From Shinisaurus crocodilurus (lineage: Eukaryota; Chordata; Lepidosauria; Squamata; Shinisauridae): 64,000 nucleotides of DNA. The notes under the pieces are model-generated. The model had not been told where the DNA came from and made no database searches. It worked only from the letters and a program-made list of their open reading frames with translations. Of this stretch, positions 55,256 through 64,000 are shown piece by piece. Numbering within the stretch: the stretch's first letter is position 1; each line of letters begins with the position of its first letter. The position numbers and the translations under genes are program-made. The stretch is taken from positions 992,001 to 1,056,000 of the forward strand of contig JAHFWL010001001.1 of assembly GCA_021292165.1 (NCBI GenBank), read 5' to 3'.

Positions 55256-55944
55256 CAGGGATGGGGACTCGGACTCCAGGACTCGACTCGCGTGAGTCGG
55301 ACTGAGTCCCCACTCTCACTCGAGTCCCACTCGAGTCCCAATATTTTTAATGGGACTCGAGACTCGACTCGGGACTCGAGACCAAGGACCCTTCAACATC
55401 CCTGGGCTGTGCCAGAAGGAGTGGAGAGAAGTGCGATCGCCGGCGAAGATTTTATTCTTTTAAATCATTTCCCTAAAATTCACCTTTCAGACATTTTGGG
55501 TTTGGCTGCCTCTGCCTGCCTGTTTCGGGTTCCCTGCCTCCTCTGCCTGCCTGGTCTCTTCTTAACCAGTTCCACAGTTTGAATTGTCCAAGACAAAGGC
55601 CTCTGCCTGCCTGCTTTGGGGTTCCCTGCCTCCTCTGCCTGCCTGGTTATTTTGGGTTTGTGTCTGCCTGGTCTGTTCTTGCCAAAATCAGTTGCAGAGT
55701 TTTGAGATAAAAAGGTACACTTGTGCCTAGAATTTATTTAAGCCACACATCTGAAGTAGCCTTATTTTGTTGGGGAAAACCCCCATATGATTTTAATAGG
55801 TACTCGTGGAGTCAGCTTTGGGAGTGACTCGGGACTCGTGAGTCACCATTTTGGACCAAGAACTCGGACTCAGACTCAAGGCTCGGGTCCAAAGACTCGT
55901 GACTCGACTCGTGACTCGAGACCAAGGACTCTTCAACATCCCTG
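55256..55944. mobile_element. hAT-like element built of GACTCG repeats
   Basis: Termini are CAGGGATG and CATCCCTG. The exact 8-bp duplication catatttc flanks it (55248-55255, 55945-55952). Both ends are dense arrays of 'gactcg' and 'actcgagtcc'-type hexamers in both orientations. The end sequence 'ccttcaacatccctg' is also present inside at about 55390-55405, so the left 150 bp resembles a complete short element. The interior has 'ctctgcctgcctg' runs (55508-55660). It is 689 bp with no coding sequence. Confidence 0.75.
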
Positions 55945-55960
55945 CATATTTCCCTAGGGC

Positions 55961-56122
55961 CAGTGGATCTGTATATCTGCTCCAAATTTTAGACTGAACT
56001 TCCAAGGAGCTATCCCAGGTGCAGAACCCCCAAAATGGGTTCAGCACCATGGATAACTCCTTAAAAGTTCATAGTAAGATCCAGAGTGGATGCACTGACA
56101 TTGCAGCCACCAGCTTCCACTG
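55961..56122. mobile_element. Foldback MITE family E, copy 7
   Basis: Starts 'cagtggatctgtatatctgc' and ends 'caccagcttccactg'. The inner 'caaggagctatcccaggtgc' pairs with 'caccatggataactcctt'. Target duplications are cctagggc (55953-55960) and ccaagggc (56123-56130). Confidence 0.8.
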
Positions 56123-56249
56123 CCAAGGGCCTCCCAAAACCTGGGGTTGACGCTGTCCGTGTTACTTGTTGGTAGATTCAGTTTGGGATCACGTATTGAC
56201 TGAGGTCCCAAGTCATGTAGGGCTTTATACCCCTCATGCTGGTGAGGGC

Positions 56250-56462
56250 GCTGAGAATTCTGTCCATCTAGTTTAGTATCGTCCACTCTGACTGGCAGCA
56301 GTGCTCTGGGGTCTTGGGCAGAGGGGTTTTTTTTTCTCATTACTGGCTACCGAATCCTTTAAAAAAAAAATTAAATTATTATTAACTGGAGATGCTGGGG
56401 ATTGAACTGGGGACTTCCTGCATACATAGCATCTCCTCTACCACTGAGTCATCATCTCTCCC
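56250..56462 (-). mobile_element. Second-family tRNA SINE, interrupted
   Basis: 'gtccatctagtttagtatcg' and 'ctgactggcagcagtgctct' at one end, 'aactggagatgctggggatt' and 'ctctaccactgagtcatc' at the other. T- and A-runs with AT-rich sequence separate them. Confidence 0.6.
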
Positions 56463-56489
56463 AAGCCAACCTGCCCTTAAGAGGTTCTT

Positions 56490-56882
56490 CTCCCTGGTAA
56501 GTACTGGGCATGTTTAGCCTTCAGAAGAGGAGACTGAGGGGAGATATGATCGCACTCTTCCAGTACTTGAAGGGTTGTCACACAGAGGAGGGCCAGGATC
56601 TCTTCTCGATCATCCCAGTTTGCAGGACACGGAATAATGAGCTCAAGTTACAGGAACCCAGATTCCACCTGAACATCAGGAAAAATTTCCTGACTGTTAG
56701 ATCAATAAGACAATGGAACCAACTACCTACGGAGGTGGTGGGCTCTCCCACTCTGGAGGCATTCAAGGTGAAGCTGGACAGCCATCTGTCAGGGATGCTT
56801 TGACCTGGATTCCTGCACTGAGCAGGGGGTTGGACTCGATGGCCTTGTAGGCCCCTTCCAACTCTACGATTCTATGATTCTA
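56490..56882 (+). mobile_element. CR1 LINE 3' end with intact ORF2 C-terminus
   Basis: From 56510 the + frame stays open for 97 residues: [72 protein letters not shown]. It matches the CR1 ORF2 end ('LfsLekRRLRGDmiaxfkyLkG ... LPxEVVxSPxLexFKxxLDxhL'). The 3' end is 'ggactcgatggccttgtagg' then 'ttctatgattcta'. Best-preserved CR1 tail in the window. Confidence 0.9.
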
Positions 56883-56889
56883 AGTGCTA

Positions 56890-57920
56890 GAACCAGTTCT
56901 GCTATGCCACAATGCTAAATAATGATTCACAGCATTTCTTAAAGGCAAAAATAGAGGCAATGATTTCACCAGGCTGATGTTCTGCAAAACATGCCCAGGT
57001 GGAGTATATGTCGAATGCACCGAGAGTATGTTTCAACTTTCAAGCACTGGTGTTTCGTTTCTTTTCTTTGAATAGTCTGCATCAACTGTGGGATGTGACA
57101 TGATGCAATTGGGACACTGCCTGTGTCACCAGATCTCCAGGGGACATGGAACTGTACCGGAACTATTCAATAAGTGGATGGCCGGGTGAAGATGGAGACG
57201 GCCCACCTGCTTGCTCTTTTCAACTCTTCCCAACTGTATCTTGCATTTTTCTGTTCAGACCAGGAGAATCATATAATGACATTTCTTCTCTTTCCCCATA
57301 CCTCTCTCCCCCCCCCACCTCCACATCCTCTTTATACATTGTTCTGCCTCCATTAATCTATCCCTCCCCCTTCTCTCCCATTTCCCACTGATGCGAGAAC
57401 ACCGCTTCCATTTAGAGCTAATGGCTTTTACGTACCTGCTAAAGGCTAGAGCCAATCTGACTTCTCCTTTGCTATTAAACTGACCTGAACTTTTCTATTT
57501 CCTGAGTTCTTTGATGTAGCTCAGAGTTCTCTCTGGCTCACACACCTGAACATTATGGGCTTCTAACATGGCCCATGTGCCTGAGAATCAGAGGACCCTT
57601 TTCTGTGGGAGCCTCAGGGGTTCCCTCTGGCATGACTGCATGCTTTCCCAGCTTCTGCATGTTCTACATGGGAGGGACATTGGCACATCAATGGGCTAAC
57701 TGAAAATCTCACTTCTCTAGTAAGTCCTGTTAGCTCTATAGTAGGGATGGATGGATCTGTCAGTCTCCTTCTTACTGAGATTGTTGGTCTTTTTGAGGTC
57801 AAGCTCATTCAGTCCTGTCTTCCGTGTGAGATTGCATTTATTTCTTTATTTTAAAAATCTGGTACTGAAATCTCCCCTTGGAAGGCTAAGAAATGCAAGG
57901 AATGTTATGGAGCATATAAT
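56890..57920. other. No recognisable gene or repeat
   Basis: Pyrimidine-rich near 57290-57380. No family signature or exon. Confidence 0.3.
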
Positions 57921-57924
57921 ATTC

Positions 57925-58010
57925 CATGCATCTGATGAAGTGGACTACAGTCCACAGAGGGTTATGCCAGCCAGAATAAATAGGTGAGTCTTTCAGCTGC
58001 CACCAGATTC
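57925..58010 (+). repeat. Dispersed repeat fragment ('gcatctgatgaagtgga' type)
   Basis: 'gcatctgatgaagtggacta' and 'ttcagctgccaccagattct' are blocks I associate with a widespread reptile repeat. I cannot name the family securely. Confidence 0.45.
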
Positions 58011-58416
58011 TTCCCTCTGGAGAAATCCTTGCAAGACTGGCACTGCTGTGTAGGGTACAGACAGAGCATGACAGTTGGGCAGGATGGCCAGTGTAGATGA
58101 GATGGCGTGGGCCAAGGATGGAGCCATGTGAGATGGACATTCCATCAATGCCACCAGGCTTCACTATGGAAAAAAGAAGAAGCCATAAACCGTTTTTCAG
58201 ACATCATAACTTCCTAGTCCTTAAATATATCCATCTCAAATTTTGCAGATTTCTTGCCTGGAGATACCTATGTGTGCTTTCCCCCCCCCATACAAATTGC
58301 AAAACAGACAGAGTGGGGGGGAGAGAGAGAGATTGAGATTGAGAGATCATCACAGCAGGAGGGAAGGGGAAGCAAATCACACCCCCACCATTTGAGGACT
58401 TCCCTCCCACATACAG

Positions 58417-58580
58417 GCCTGTGGCTCACGCTGGCTCAGCTTGTCCGAGCGTGGAAAGCTAAGCAGGGTCAGGCCTGGTTATTACTTGGATGGGAGACCC
58501 CCTCCTCTAGTTTCCTGCATTGAGCAGGGGGTTGGACTCGATGGCCTTCTAGGCCCCTTCCAACTCTATGATCCTATGAT
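58417..58580 (+). mobile_element. Chimeric SINE: 5S rRNA head, CR1-like tail (best copy)
   Basis: Cap 'gcctgtggctcacgctggct' (5S-like start), then at 58456-58499 the 5S internal promoter in order: 'aagctaagcagggtc' (A-box), 'ggcctgg' region (intermediate element), 'acttggatgggagacc' (C-box). The tail is 'tttcctgcattgagcagggg', 'ttggactcgatggccttct' and 'ctctatgatcctatgat', i.e. the CR1 3' end. This is the cleanest of four copies. Confidence 0.85.
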
Positions 58581-58917
58581 ATCAGTGTTACACCTATGGC
58601 ATAATAAACCACTGAACATGCCCTTCTGAAACTTTGCGGGATGCTTACTTAAGGACACCTCTATGCTGTTTGGCATTTTCAAAAAAGAAAAAAAAGGTCC
58701 AGAGGGAACATAGGAGATTAGCACAGCATGAAAGCAGAAGGACTACGAACCAGGCTGCGCCCAATTGGGCCATTTTTCCAGAGCACCAAATCAGGGTCCG
58801 AGACCAAGCAGGGGTCTGTGCACATGTCTACTCAGAACTGTTCTCCAAAAGTTTACTGCCTTTGACCCCTGAGGCTCCATTTATTTAGCTATGATGGCTA
58901 ATATTCAGAGCCAGTGT

Positions 58918-59153
58918 GGCATAGCAGTGGTGAGAGTGTTGGACTGGGACTTGGGAGATCCGGGTTCTAGTCCCCACTCGGCTATGAAGCTCACTGAGTG
59001 ACTTTGGGCCAGTCACTGACTCTTTCAGCCTAACCTACCTCACAGGGTTGTTGTGAGGATAAAATGGAGAGGAGGAGGAGGAGGAGGAGAAGGAGGATCA
59101 TGGGTTCCTTGAAGGAAAAAAGGTGGGGTATAAATATAATAAATAAATAAATA
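58918..59153 (+). mobile_element. Sauria-SINE-like tRNA SINE with target duplication
   Basis: 'ccagtgtggcatagcagtgg', 'ctcactgagtgactttggg', 'cctcacagggttgttgtgag' and '(gga)n', tail 'ggggtataaatataataaat'. The flanking repeat aatattca is exact (58910-58917, 59154-59161). Confidence 0.85.
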
Positions 59154-59159
59154 AATATT

Positions 59160-59593
59160 CATTGATAGATGTATCACCAGTGATATATTTTTTTTTAAAT
59201 TAAAAAATCCCCCTTTAAACAAAAGGTAAAACAACTTAATGTTTGGCAATATAATTCTAGCTTCTCCCCTGGTGTCTTTGTCCCTAATACCTAAATGATG
59301 CTCATGAAGGAGACTGTGGGAGAAGGATGGGGGAAGACAAAGCAGACACGGAGACGGGGAGAGGTGGCAATACGGAAGAACGGGGGGCGGGAATACAGGC
59401 ACTAATTAGACCCTTCATCACAAGCAGGGAGATGTGCCAGGCTGACAGTCAGTCAAGCAGATAAGGGGAGATGAGTTAAAATGTAGCCGCAGGTTTCCCA
59501 GAACCAGGGGGGTTGGCAGACAAGAGCGCAGTGAGGAAACAGGAAGCCAAGGAAAGGTCATTTGCACAGAGCAATGTTAGGTACCCTTGCTGC

Positions 59594-59683
<90 letters not shown>

Positions 59684-60160
59684 CCTGGTGGCATTAACCA
59701 TTCCTTGTCTTCTGGGAAGAGGGAATTGGGAGTGTCCAGGAAGAAGGTTGGGAGGAACAGCCCTCTTGGCCAAATGACAATCTTGCTATCATGACAGGTG
59801 CTTGAAGGATGGACAACTCCTCCTGCACGACTGAGAGTATTGTCACTTGTTGTATGTGCGCCCCCACATAATCGAGCAGTAGGACGTTCCAGGGGAGAAG
59901 TGCTTTCCCAGGTTTGGTTCCCTTTAGAAGGAGATATGGCCTGAGCCTTAAGGCATTTCTGTAACATTTGAGTTTATTTACAAATGGATACGTTGAGCAT
60001 AGGTGGAGGCACACAGCTTAGCACCCCAAGAGCAGCAAAGTCCATGATTAGCATCTACATCAGATCTCCAGAAAGAGGCACTTTTGCATCCCCAGATGCT
60101 GTTACCCCTAGTGGTGCCATCAAATTTTGGAATTAGTTGGCTTGTTCGTGAAAACTCATC
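59160..60160. other. Compound (ATT)n-(ACT)n array at 59594-59683; otherwise nothing recognised
   Basis: About 18 ATT units switch to about 12 ACT units. The flanking sequence has no gene or family signature. Translated poly-isoleucine and poly-tyrosine frames are artefacts. Confidence 0.8.
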
Positions 60161-60180
60161 CATTTGTAATGCTTACTTTT

Positions 60181-60775
60181 TTTTCCTTTGCAATTTGAAT
60201 TTTATTTCTATGTGAAACAAACACATCATATCAAGCATATAACAACTGACAAAACAAAATAGACCTCCGATTTTCTTCTACAGCAAATATAGGTAACGAT
60301 ATTTTTTCTTACTCGATCATCAGAATGAGAAATCTCTTTCTTCCCATTGTCCCAAATTCACTTATTATTCCGTAAACCCACAAACAAACAAATCATTATT
60401 TTCCAGTCTCTGCAGAAAGTCAATTAGAGGTTTCCACTCAACAATAAATGTGGATGTTGTCCTTTCTCTGATTAATGATGTGAGTTTGGCCATCTCTGCC
60501 AGCTCCAGCATCTTGACCAACCATTCTTCTGTCGTAGGCACTGCTGGACCTTTCCATTTCTGTGCATATAGTAATCTCGCTGCTGTTGTCATGTATAAAA
60601 ATAAAGTTCCATACCTTCCTTCTAGCTGACTGTGCATTATTCCCAATAGAAAAGCCTCTGGTTTCAATTAAAAAGTAATCTTTAAAATCTTTTGCATTAA
60701 TATGTGAATTTCTACCCAATTTTTTTTAGCTTTCTTACATGTCCACCACATATGATAAAAGGTTCCTTCCTGTTG
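60181..60775 (-). mobile_element. L1 LINE 3' end (ORF2 C-terminus), minus strand
   Basis: Reading minus, the frame has [20 protein letters not shown], then a frame break, and LLYAQKWKGPAVPTTEEWL, MLELAEMAKLTSLIRE, FIVEWKPLIDFL, the C-terminal end of L1 ORF2. The 3' UTR ends in a T-run on + (60178-60185). The target duplication is 16 bp with one mismatch: tgtaatgcttactttt (60165-60180) and tgtaatgctcactttt (60776-60791). The element is 5' truncated, about 595 bp, and inactive. Confidence 0.85.
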
Positions 60776-60794
60776 TGTAATGCTCACTTTTGTA

Positions 60795-61080
60795 GCAAAC
60801 CTGGATCGATCAATTACACATTCGCTATTAAGTTTGGAATTGATTACACACTTCGGAGCATGCACTGATATCACAAGGCGGGCCGTTTGAAAACAACCCA
60901 TCAGAAAGCAGGCATTATGTTGTGACATAATGTAGTCATGCTGCACTGTGTGATTCCAAACTACAGCTCCCAAGATGCACCTTGATATCGCGTTTGTGCA
61001 AGTACTTGTATGCATGGGATGTATTAGAGAACTGTCGTCTGAGCTCACATGGATGAATTCATTCTTTTCAGAGTAAATCA
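60795..61080 (-). repeat. Unnamed dispersed repeat, copy 2
   Basis: The reverse complement contains 'atcaaggtgcatcttgg', 'gagctgtagtttggaatc', 'agtgcagcatgactac' and, upstream, 'catgtgagctcagacgac', matching 7130-7345 in order. The L1 insertion at 60181-60775 lies at its edge. Confidence 0.6.
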
Positions 61081-61219
61081 CGAATACACGGGGTAAGCTT
61101 GCTCACAGAGCTCAAACCTCAAGACAGCCTTCTCTGTGTCTCTCTTTCCCCATCTCCAACTGCTTCTTTTGGATATGCTAGAGATAGGGAAGAAATCCAT
61201 TCAGTCCACCTTTTCATGT

Positions 61220-61575
61220 GGACTTACCTAATGTCACACTTTTGAACCAGTATGTGAACCAAAGCTCAGTTATCCTTTGAAATTTGCACTTTCCCGAAAT
61301 TTGCAGTGGAGTTCTTCAATACAAAAAAAAAAAAAGTATTTAAAAAAATGCATATGTTACAGAAAATAACGTTCACATCTGCATTATATTAGGAAAACTG
61401 CTTGTCCAAAATGTGTGAGTTCAGCCAAAATGCACAGGAAAAATGCATGCGTTAGGAGAAAGGTGCACTTGAATGTGTATGAATTTCCATGCAAACTTAA
61501 ACAAAAAAATCCCAAAGTTTGGGATGAACTGAATTTAAGATCAGAAAACGAGAAACTGAAATTGACAGATCCCTA
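61220..61575. repeat. AT-rich dispersed repeat ('gtggacttacctaatgtcac')
   Basis: Matches 24050 and 37770 in block order. Ends 'gaaattgacagatccc'. Confidence 0.5.
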
Positions 61576-61589
61576 AGGTAGACATACTT

Positions 61590-62235
61590 AACTTTGGAAA
61601 AAGCATGAGTCATCTTCTCTCTATCTTCTGGCCTTTCTGGGCTATTTACCTTTAATTTCCCTACTAATAGGAGTGGCTGGCGTATGTTATTCTAGTTTTG
61701 GGGGGTAATTTTACAAACCTTGAGCAGAAAATAGTAGCCAACACAAATACACTGGTGGCCTTCTTTTGCCGGGGGAGTGTGAGAGAGAAAAAAAGGGGGG
61801 GGGGACGAAAGAGCATGGAAATTTTCTAAGAAAAAAAATCTTCTGTGGTGTTTTGGCTCAGGATCTAGCAGAGGCACATGGCAGCAGTACAGTTTACCTC
61901 GGAAAAGAACAAACCAGAAATCCTTTTGTAATGTAGATATCAACCCCCATGTTTGGGACAGGAGAGGCATGTGTGGAGGAAAGATCTTCCATTACATTGG
62001 TTATGTTCAGGCTACAATGAGTTGTCAACCCCCATGGAATCTGCTAGACACAGCAATTCTAGTACAGCCGAAACTCATCATCATTAGCAGGTTCATACTG
62101 CAAATCTAGGTTGTTCATAATTCCTGTATGTATAATAAGCTCTGATTGATGTGCTGAAATCACAGGGTGTTCATAATTTTTTTTAAAAAGAGTTTTATTA
62201 TGGGAATCTCTCTCTCTTGTGCCTGTGCCAAAGGG
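61590..62235. other. No recognisable gene or repeat
   Basis: G-run at 61795-61803, AT-rich. No exon or family signature. Confidence 0.3.
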
Positions 62236-62239
62236 GTGA

Positions 62240-62446
62240 ATGAGAAATTAGTTTCAGCTCATTTTTGATCAGGATTTGCCAAGTTCACACACCTTCCAGA
62301 CCAAACATGGATTCGGAGGCAATCCACTGTTGAATTCTTTACTTTTCTGAGCTTGCAGTGTGAATTGTGAAGAAGAAGAAGAAGAAGAAGAAGAAGAAGA
62401 AAAGAAGAAGAAGAAGAAGAAGAAGAAGAAGAAGAAGAAGAAGAAG

Positions 62447-62481
<35 letters not shown>

Positions 62482-62755
62482 AAGCATCCAACAGCATGCG
62501 TACATTTGAAAAATGCGCATGAAAAAAGTGCGCTTTTGAAAAATGCGCACAAGTACACTTTAATTGATGAGAGAAGAATGCACACATTTCGAACGTGCAC
62601 ACAAACACAATTGATGTGCACATTAAGAAAAAGACAGGTGGATTTTCATGCATGGAAACCCCTTCACCTGGTATGCACTTGAGTCAGAACAAACTGTGAG
62701 ATGGAATTCAGTGAACTTTCAGCGAGCTTGAGTTTTGCTGCTTCACATATCCCTA
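62240..62755 (+). repeat. Family A repeat containing an (AAG)n-(AAC)n array
   Basis: 5' 'tgagaaattagtttcagctc', then 'ttctgagcttgcagtgtga', then a compound array (AAG 62369-62448, AAC 62449-62480), then 'atgcgtacatttgaaaaatg' and the end 'tcacatatccct'. In the other copies the array is absent at this point. Confidence 0.7.
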
Positions 62756-62884
62756 CCTGTGCAGTCTACTCAGCTGGCATGATGGAGCAGCCAGGGGCAG
62801 GTAGGTGGCTAGTATCTGCAATCTTTTTGTATGCGTGGAAGTTGTTTTACTCTAACCTTTCAGCTAATCCATGTCTATCTAGTC

Positions 62885-63248
62885 CAGGGGCGTCCAGCGC
62901 GGTGCCCACGGGCACTAATGTGCATGCAGGCATATCACCTGGTGTTTCCCAGATTCCCTGCCCCTCCTGATTTTTATTTTATTTCTTAAGATTTTTTTTT
63001 AAAAAAAATAATAATCTGGGAGCCTGGCATGCTGCAACATGGTGCTGCCCTCCTGCACCATTTTTGCTTTGGACTGAAAGAGTGGTTTTTTGTGTGTTTT
63101 GGAACTCAGACCTCTGCCTTGTACTTAGGTGCTTGGAGAAGTTCTTTGAGCCTCACCAGCTTGGCAGCCATTTTGTGGAAACGCCCAGGGCTTCTCTCTC
63201 AAAATTCAACATGTGCCCACTGACCTAAAAAGGTTGGGGACCCCCCTG
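62885..63248. mobile_element. hAT-like MITE (CAGGGG...CCCCTG)
   Basis: Left 'caggggcgtccagcg', right 'ttggggacccccctg'. 'gtgcccacgggcac' near the left and 'tgtgcccactgacct' near the right match. The target duplication atctagtc is exact (62877-62884, 63249-63256). It is 364 bp. Confidence 0.8.
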
Positions 63249-63374
63249 ATCTAGTCAGATGGTGAACAAAGCACATGCAAGAGCTAGGGATGTATAAACA
63301 AGCAATGTTTGCATTCACCCGGATTCTCCAAACATTGGCTCACTGCTGGTCTGTCCTCGATTTGTGGTTGTGAA

Positions 63375-63712
63375 TTTAGGGGTGGGCGATCCGCACACAC
63401 CCCGACTCACAGTGCGCAAGCCAAGCACTGCTGCCACGTGAGCTGAGTCGAAAGCGAGTGCCAGCTGAGGCGTTCGCTGGACTTCCGGGTTCCCTTCCAG
63501 GTTTGATCAAGTTACAGCCATTTTTTAACGTATCTTACGCCATTTCCTACGTAAACAGCATAGTGCCAGAACCTGGAAGTCGCTTCCCCGGCTCGGCTCA
63601 CGTTCTCGCGAGCCGGGTCAGGGAAACAGGTAGGGCGAGCGGAGCTCAGGGGTCGAGCCTGGTGAGTTCGCCGGACATCCACCCCCCCAATCGAACTCCA
63701 CGCACATCACTA
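63375..63712. repeat. Foldback dispersed repeat, family D, copy 3
   Basis: 'ttcgctggacttccgggttc', 'ttacgccatttcctacgtaa', 'cccggctcggctcacg', 'gggtcgagcctggtg', and the end 'ccacgcacatcac'. More diverged than the first two copies. Confidence 0.6.
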
Positions 63713-63719
63713 GTTGTGA

Positions 63720-64000
63720 TCTCTGTTCATTTTGTGTGAATGGGAAAGATGTGCAAAATGAGCATGACTGAATGTGAAAGGTGCACAAAATAATCTCAAA
63801 CTTGTGCACATTTCGAAAGTAGTGCAAATCCCCCCCCCATAGACTAAAGCATGAAATGGCCCATTTTTAGAGTTCTTCAGTCGCGCTCCTTTTCCTGCTC
63901 AGAATTTGCATATTTTTCGAACGTGAGTGGATGTTCGAGAATTTGCGAACATTTCCAGAGAGTGTGTTCTCTTGCTCACAGCCGCGTTCGGGGTTGCAAA
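63720..64000. repeat. 'gtgcaa' dispersed repeat, cut by window edge
   Basis: 'gggaaagatgtgcaaaatg', 'gtgcaaatccccccc' and 'gaacgtgagtggatgttcg'. Similar in style to 780-1010 and 15.0 kb. Confidence 0.4.

Noticed and set aside
58456..58499. Functional 5S rRNA gene
   Set aside because: Only the internal promoter region is retained, the 5' part is changed and the 3' third is replaced by CR1 sequence.
59513..59794. Poly-Tyr, poly-Ile and poly-Val frames
   Set aside because: They translate the ATT/ACT array.
62259..62653. Poly-Ser, poly-Leu and poly-Phe frames
   Set aside because: They translate the AAG/AAC array inside a family A repeat.

Overview
The window is vertebrate, non-coding and rich in repeats. 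Its repeats point to a squamate reptile, most likely a lizard. At least nine tRNA-derived SINEs resemble the Sauria SINE (A-box, B-box, 'ggggtataaat' plus (AATA)n tail). There are many CR1 LINE 3' ends, some carrying the (ATAGAATC)n-type 3' microsatellite, along with L2-type and L1 LINE tails, MITEs and long microsatellites. I found no exon, no complete host gene, no functional RNA gene, no CRISPR array and nothing prokaryotic. The long open frames are either LINE reverse-transcriptase remnants or translated microsatellites. The species cannot be named from this sequence.

Layout. 1-9.4 kb: a short hAT-like MITE with exact 8-bp target duplication, an L2-type LINE tail, SINEs, a CR1 tail, a foldback MITE. 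9.4-11.4 kb: a GC-rich element with inverted ends, a 21-bp triplication, and an LTR-like block holding an 80-bp minisatellite. 11.4-26 kb: several hAT-like MITEs, two nested in CR1 copies, and a TAAT-rich low-repeat block near 19.4-19.7 kb that may be conserved non-coding DNA. 26-37 kb: a 5S rRNA pseudogene joined to a tRNA SINE, a compound AAG/CAG array, a reverse-transcriptase fragment with a C2H2 finger inserted in a CR1 copy, an L1 tail, a second LINE reverse transcriptase on the minus strand, and two of the four chimeric SINEs with a 5S rRNA head and CR1-like tail. 37-52 kb: CR1, SINEs, foldback elements, low-repeat candidate regulatory blocks. 52-64 kb: a Tigger-like MITE, a 689-bp element built of GACTCG repeats, CR1, an L1 tail with a 16-bp target duplication, compound ATT/ACT and AAG/AAC arrays, and another hAT-like MITE.

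The pieces do not form a pathway. The coherent story is transposition: autonomous LINEs (CR1, L1, L2-type) supply 3' ends used by SINEs, and at least fifteen non-autonomous DNA elements carry 8-bp target duplications of hAT type, eight of them with TA at positions 4-5. Repeat families are named by structure and known diagnostic motifs. Exact subfamily names need a library search.
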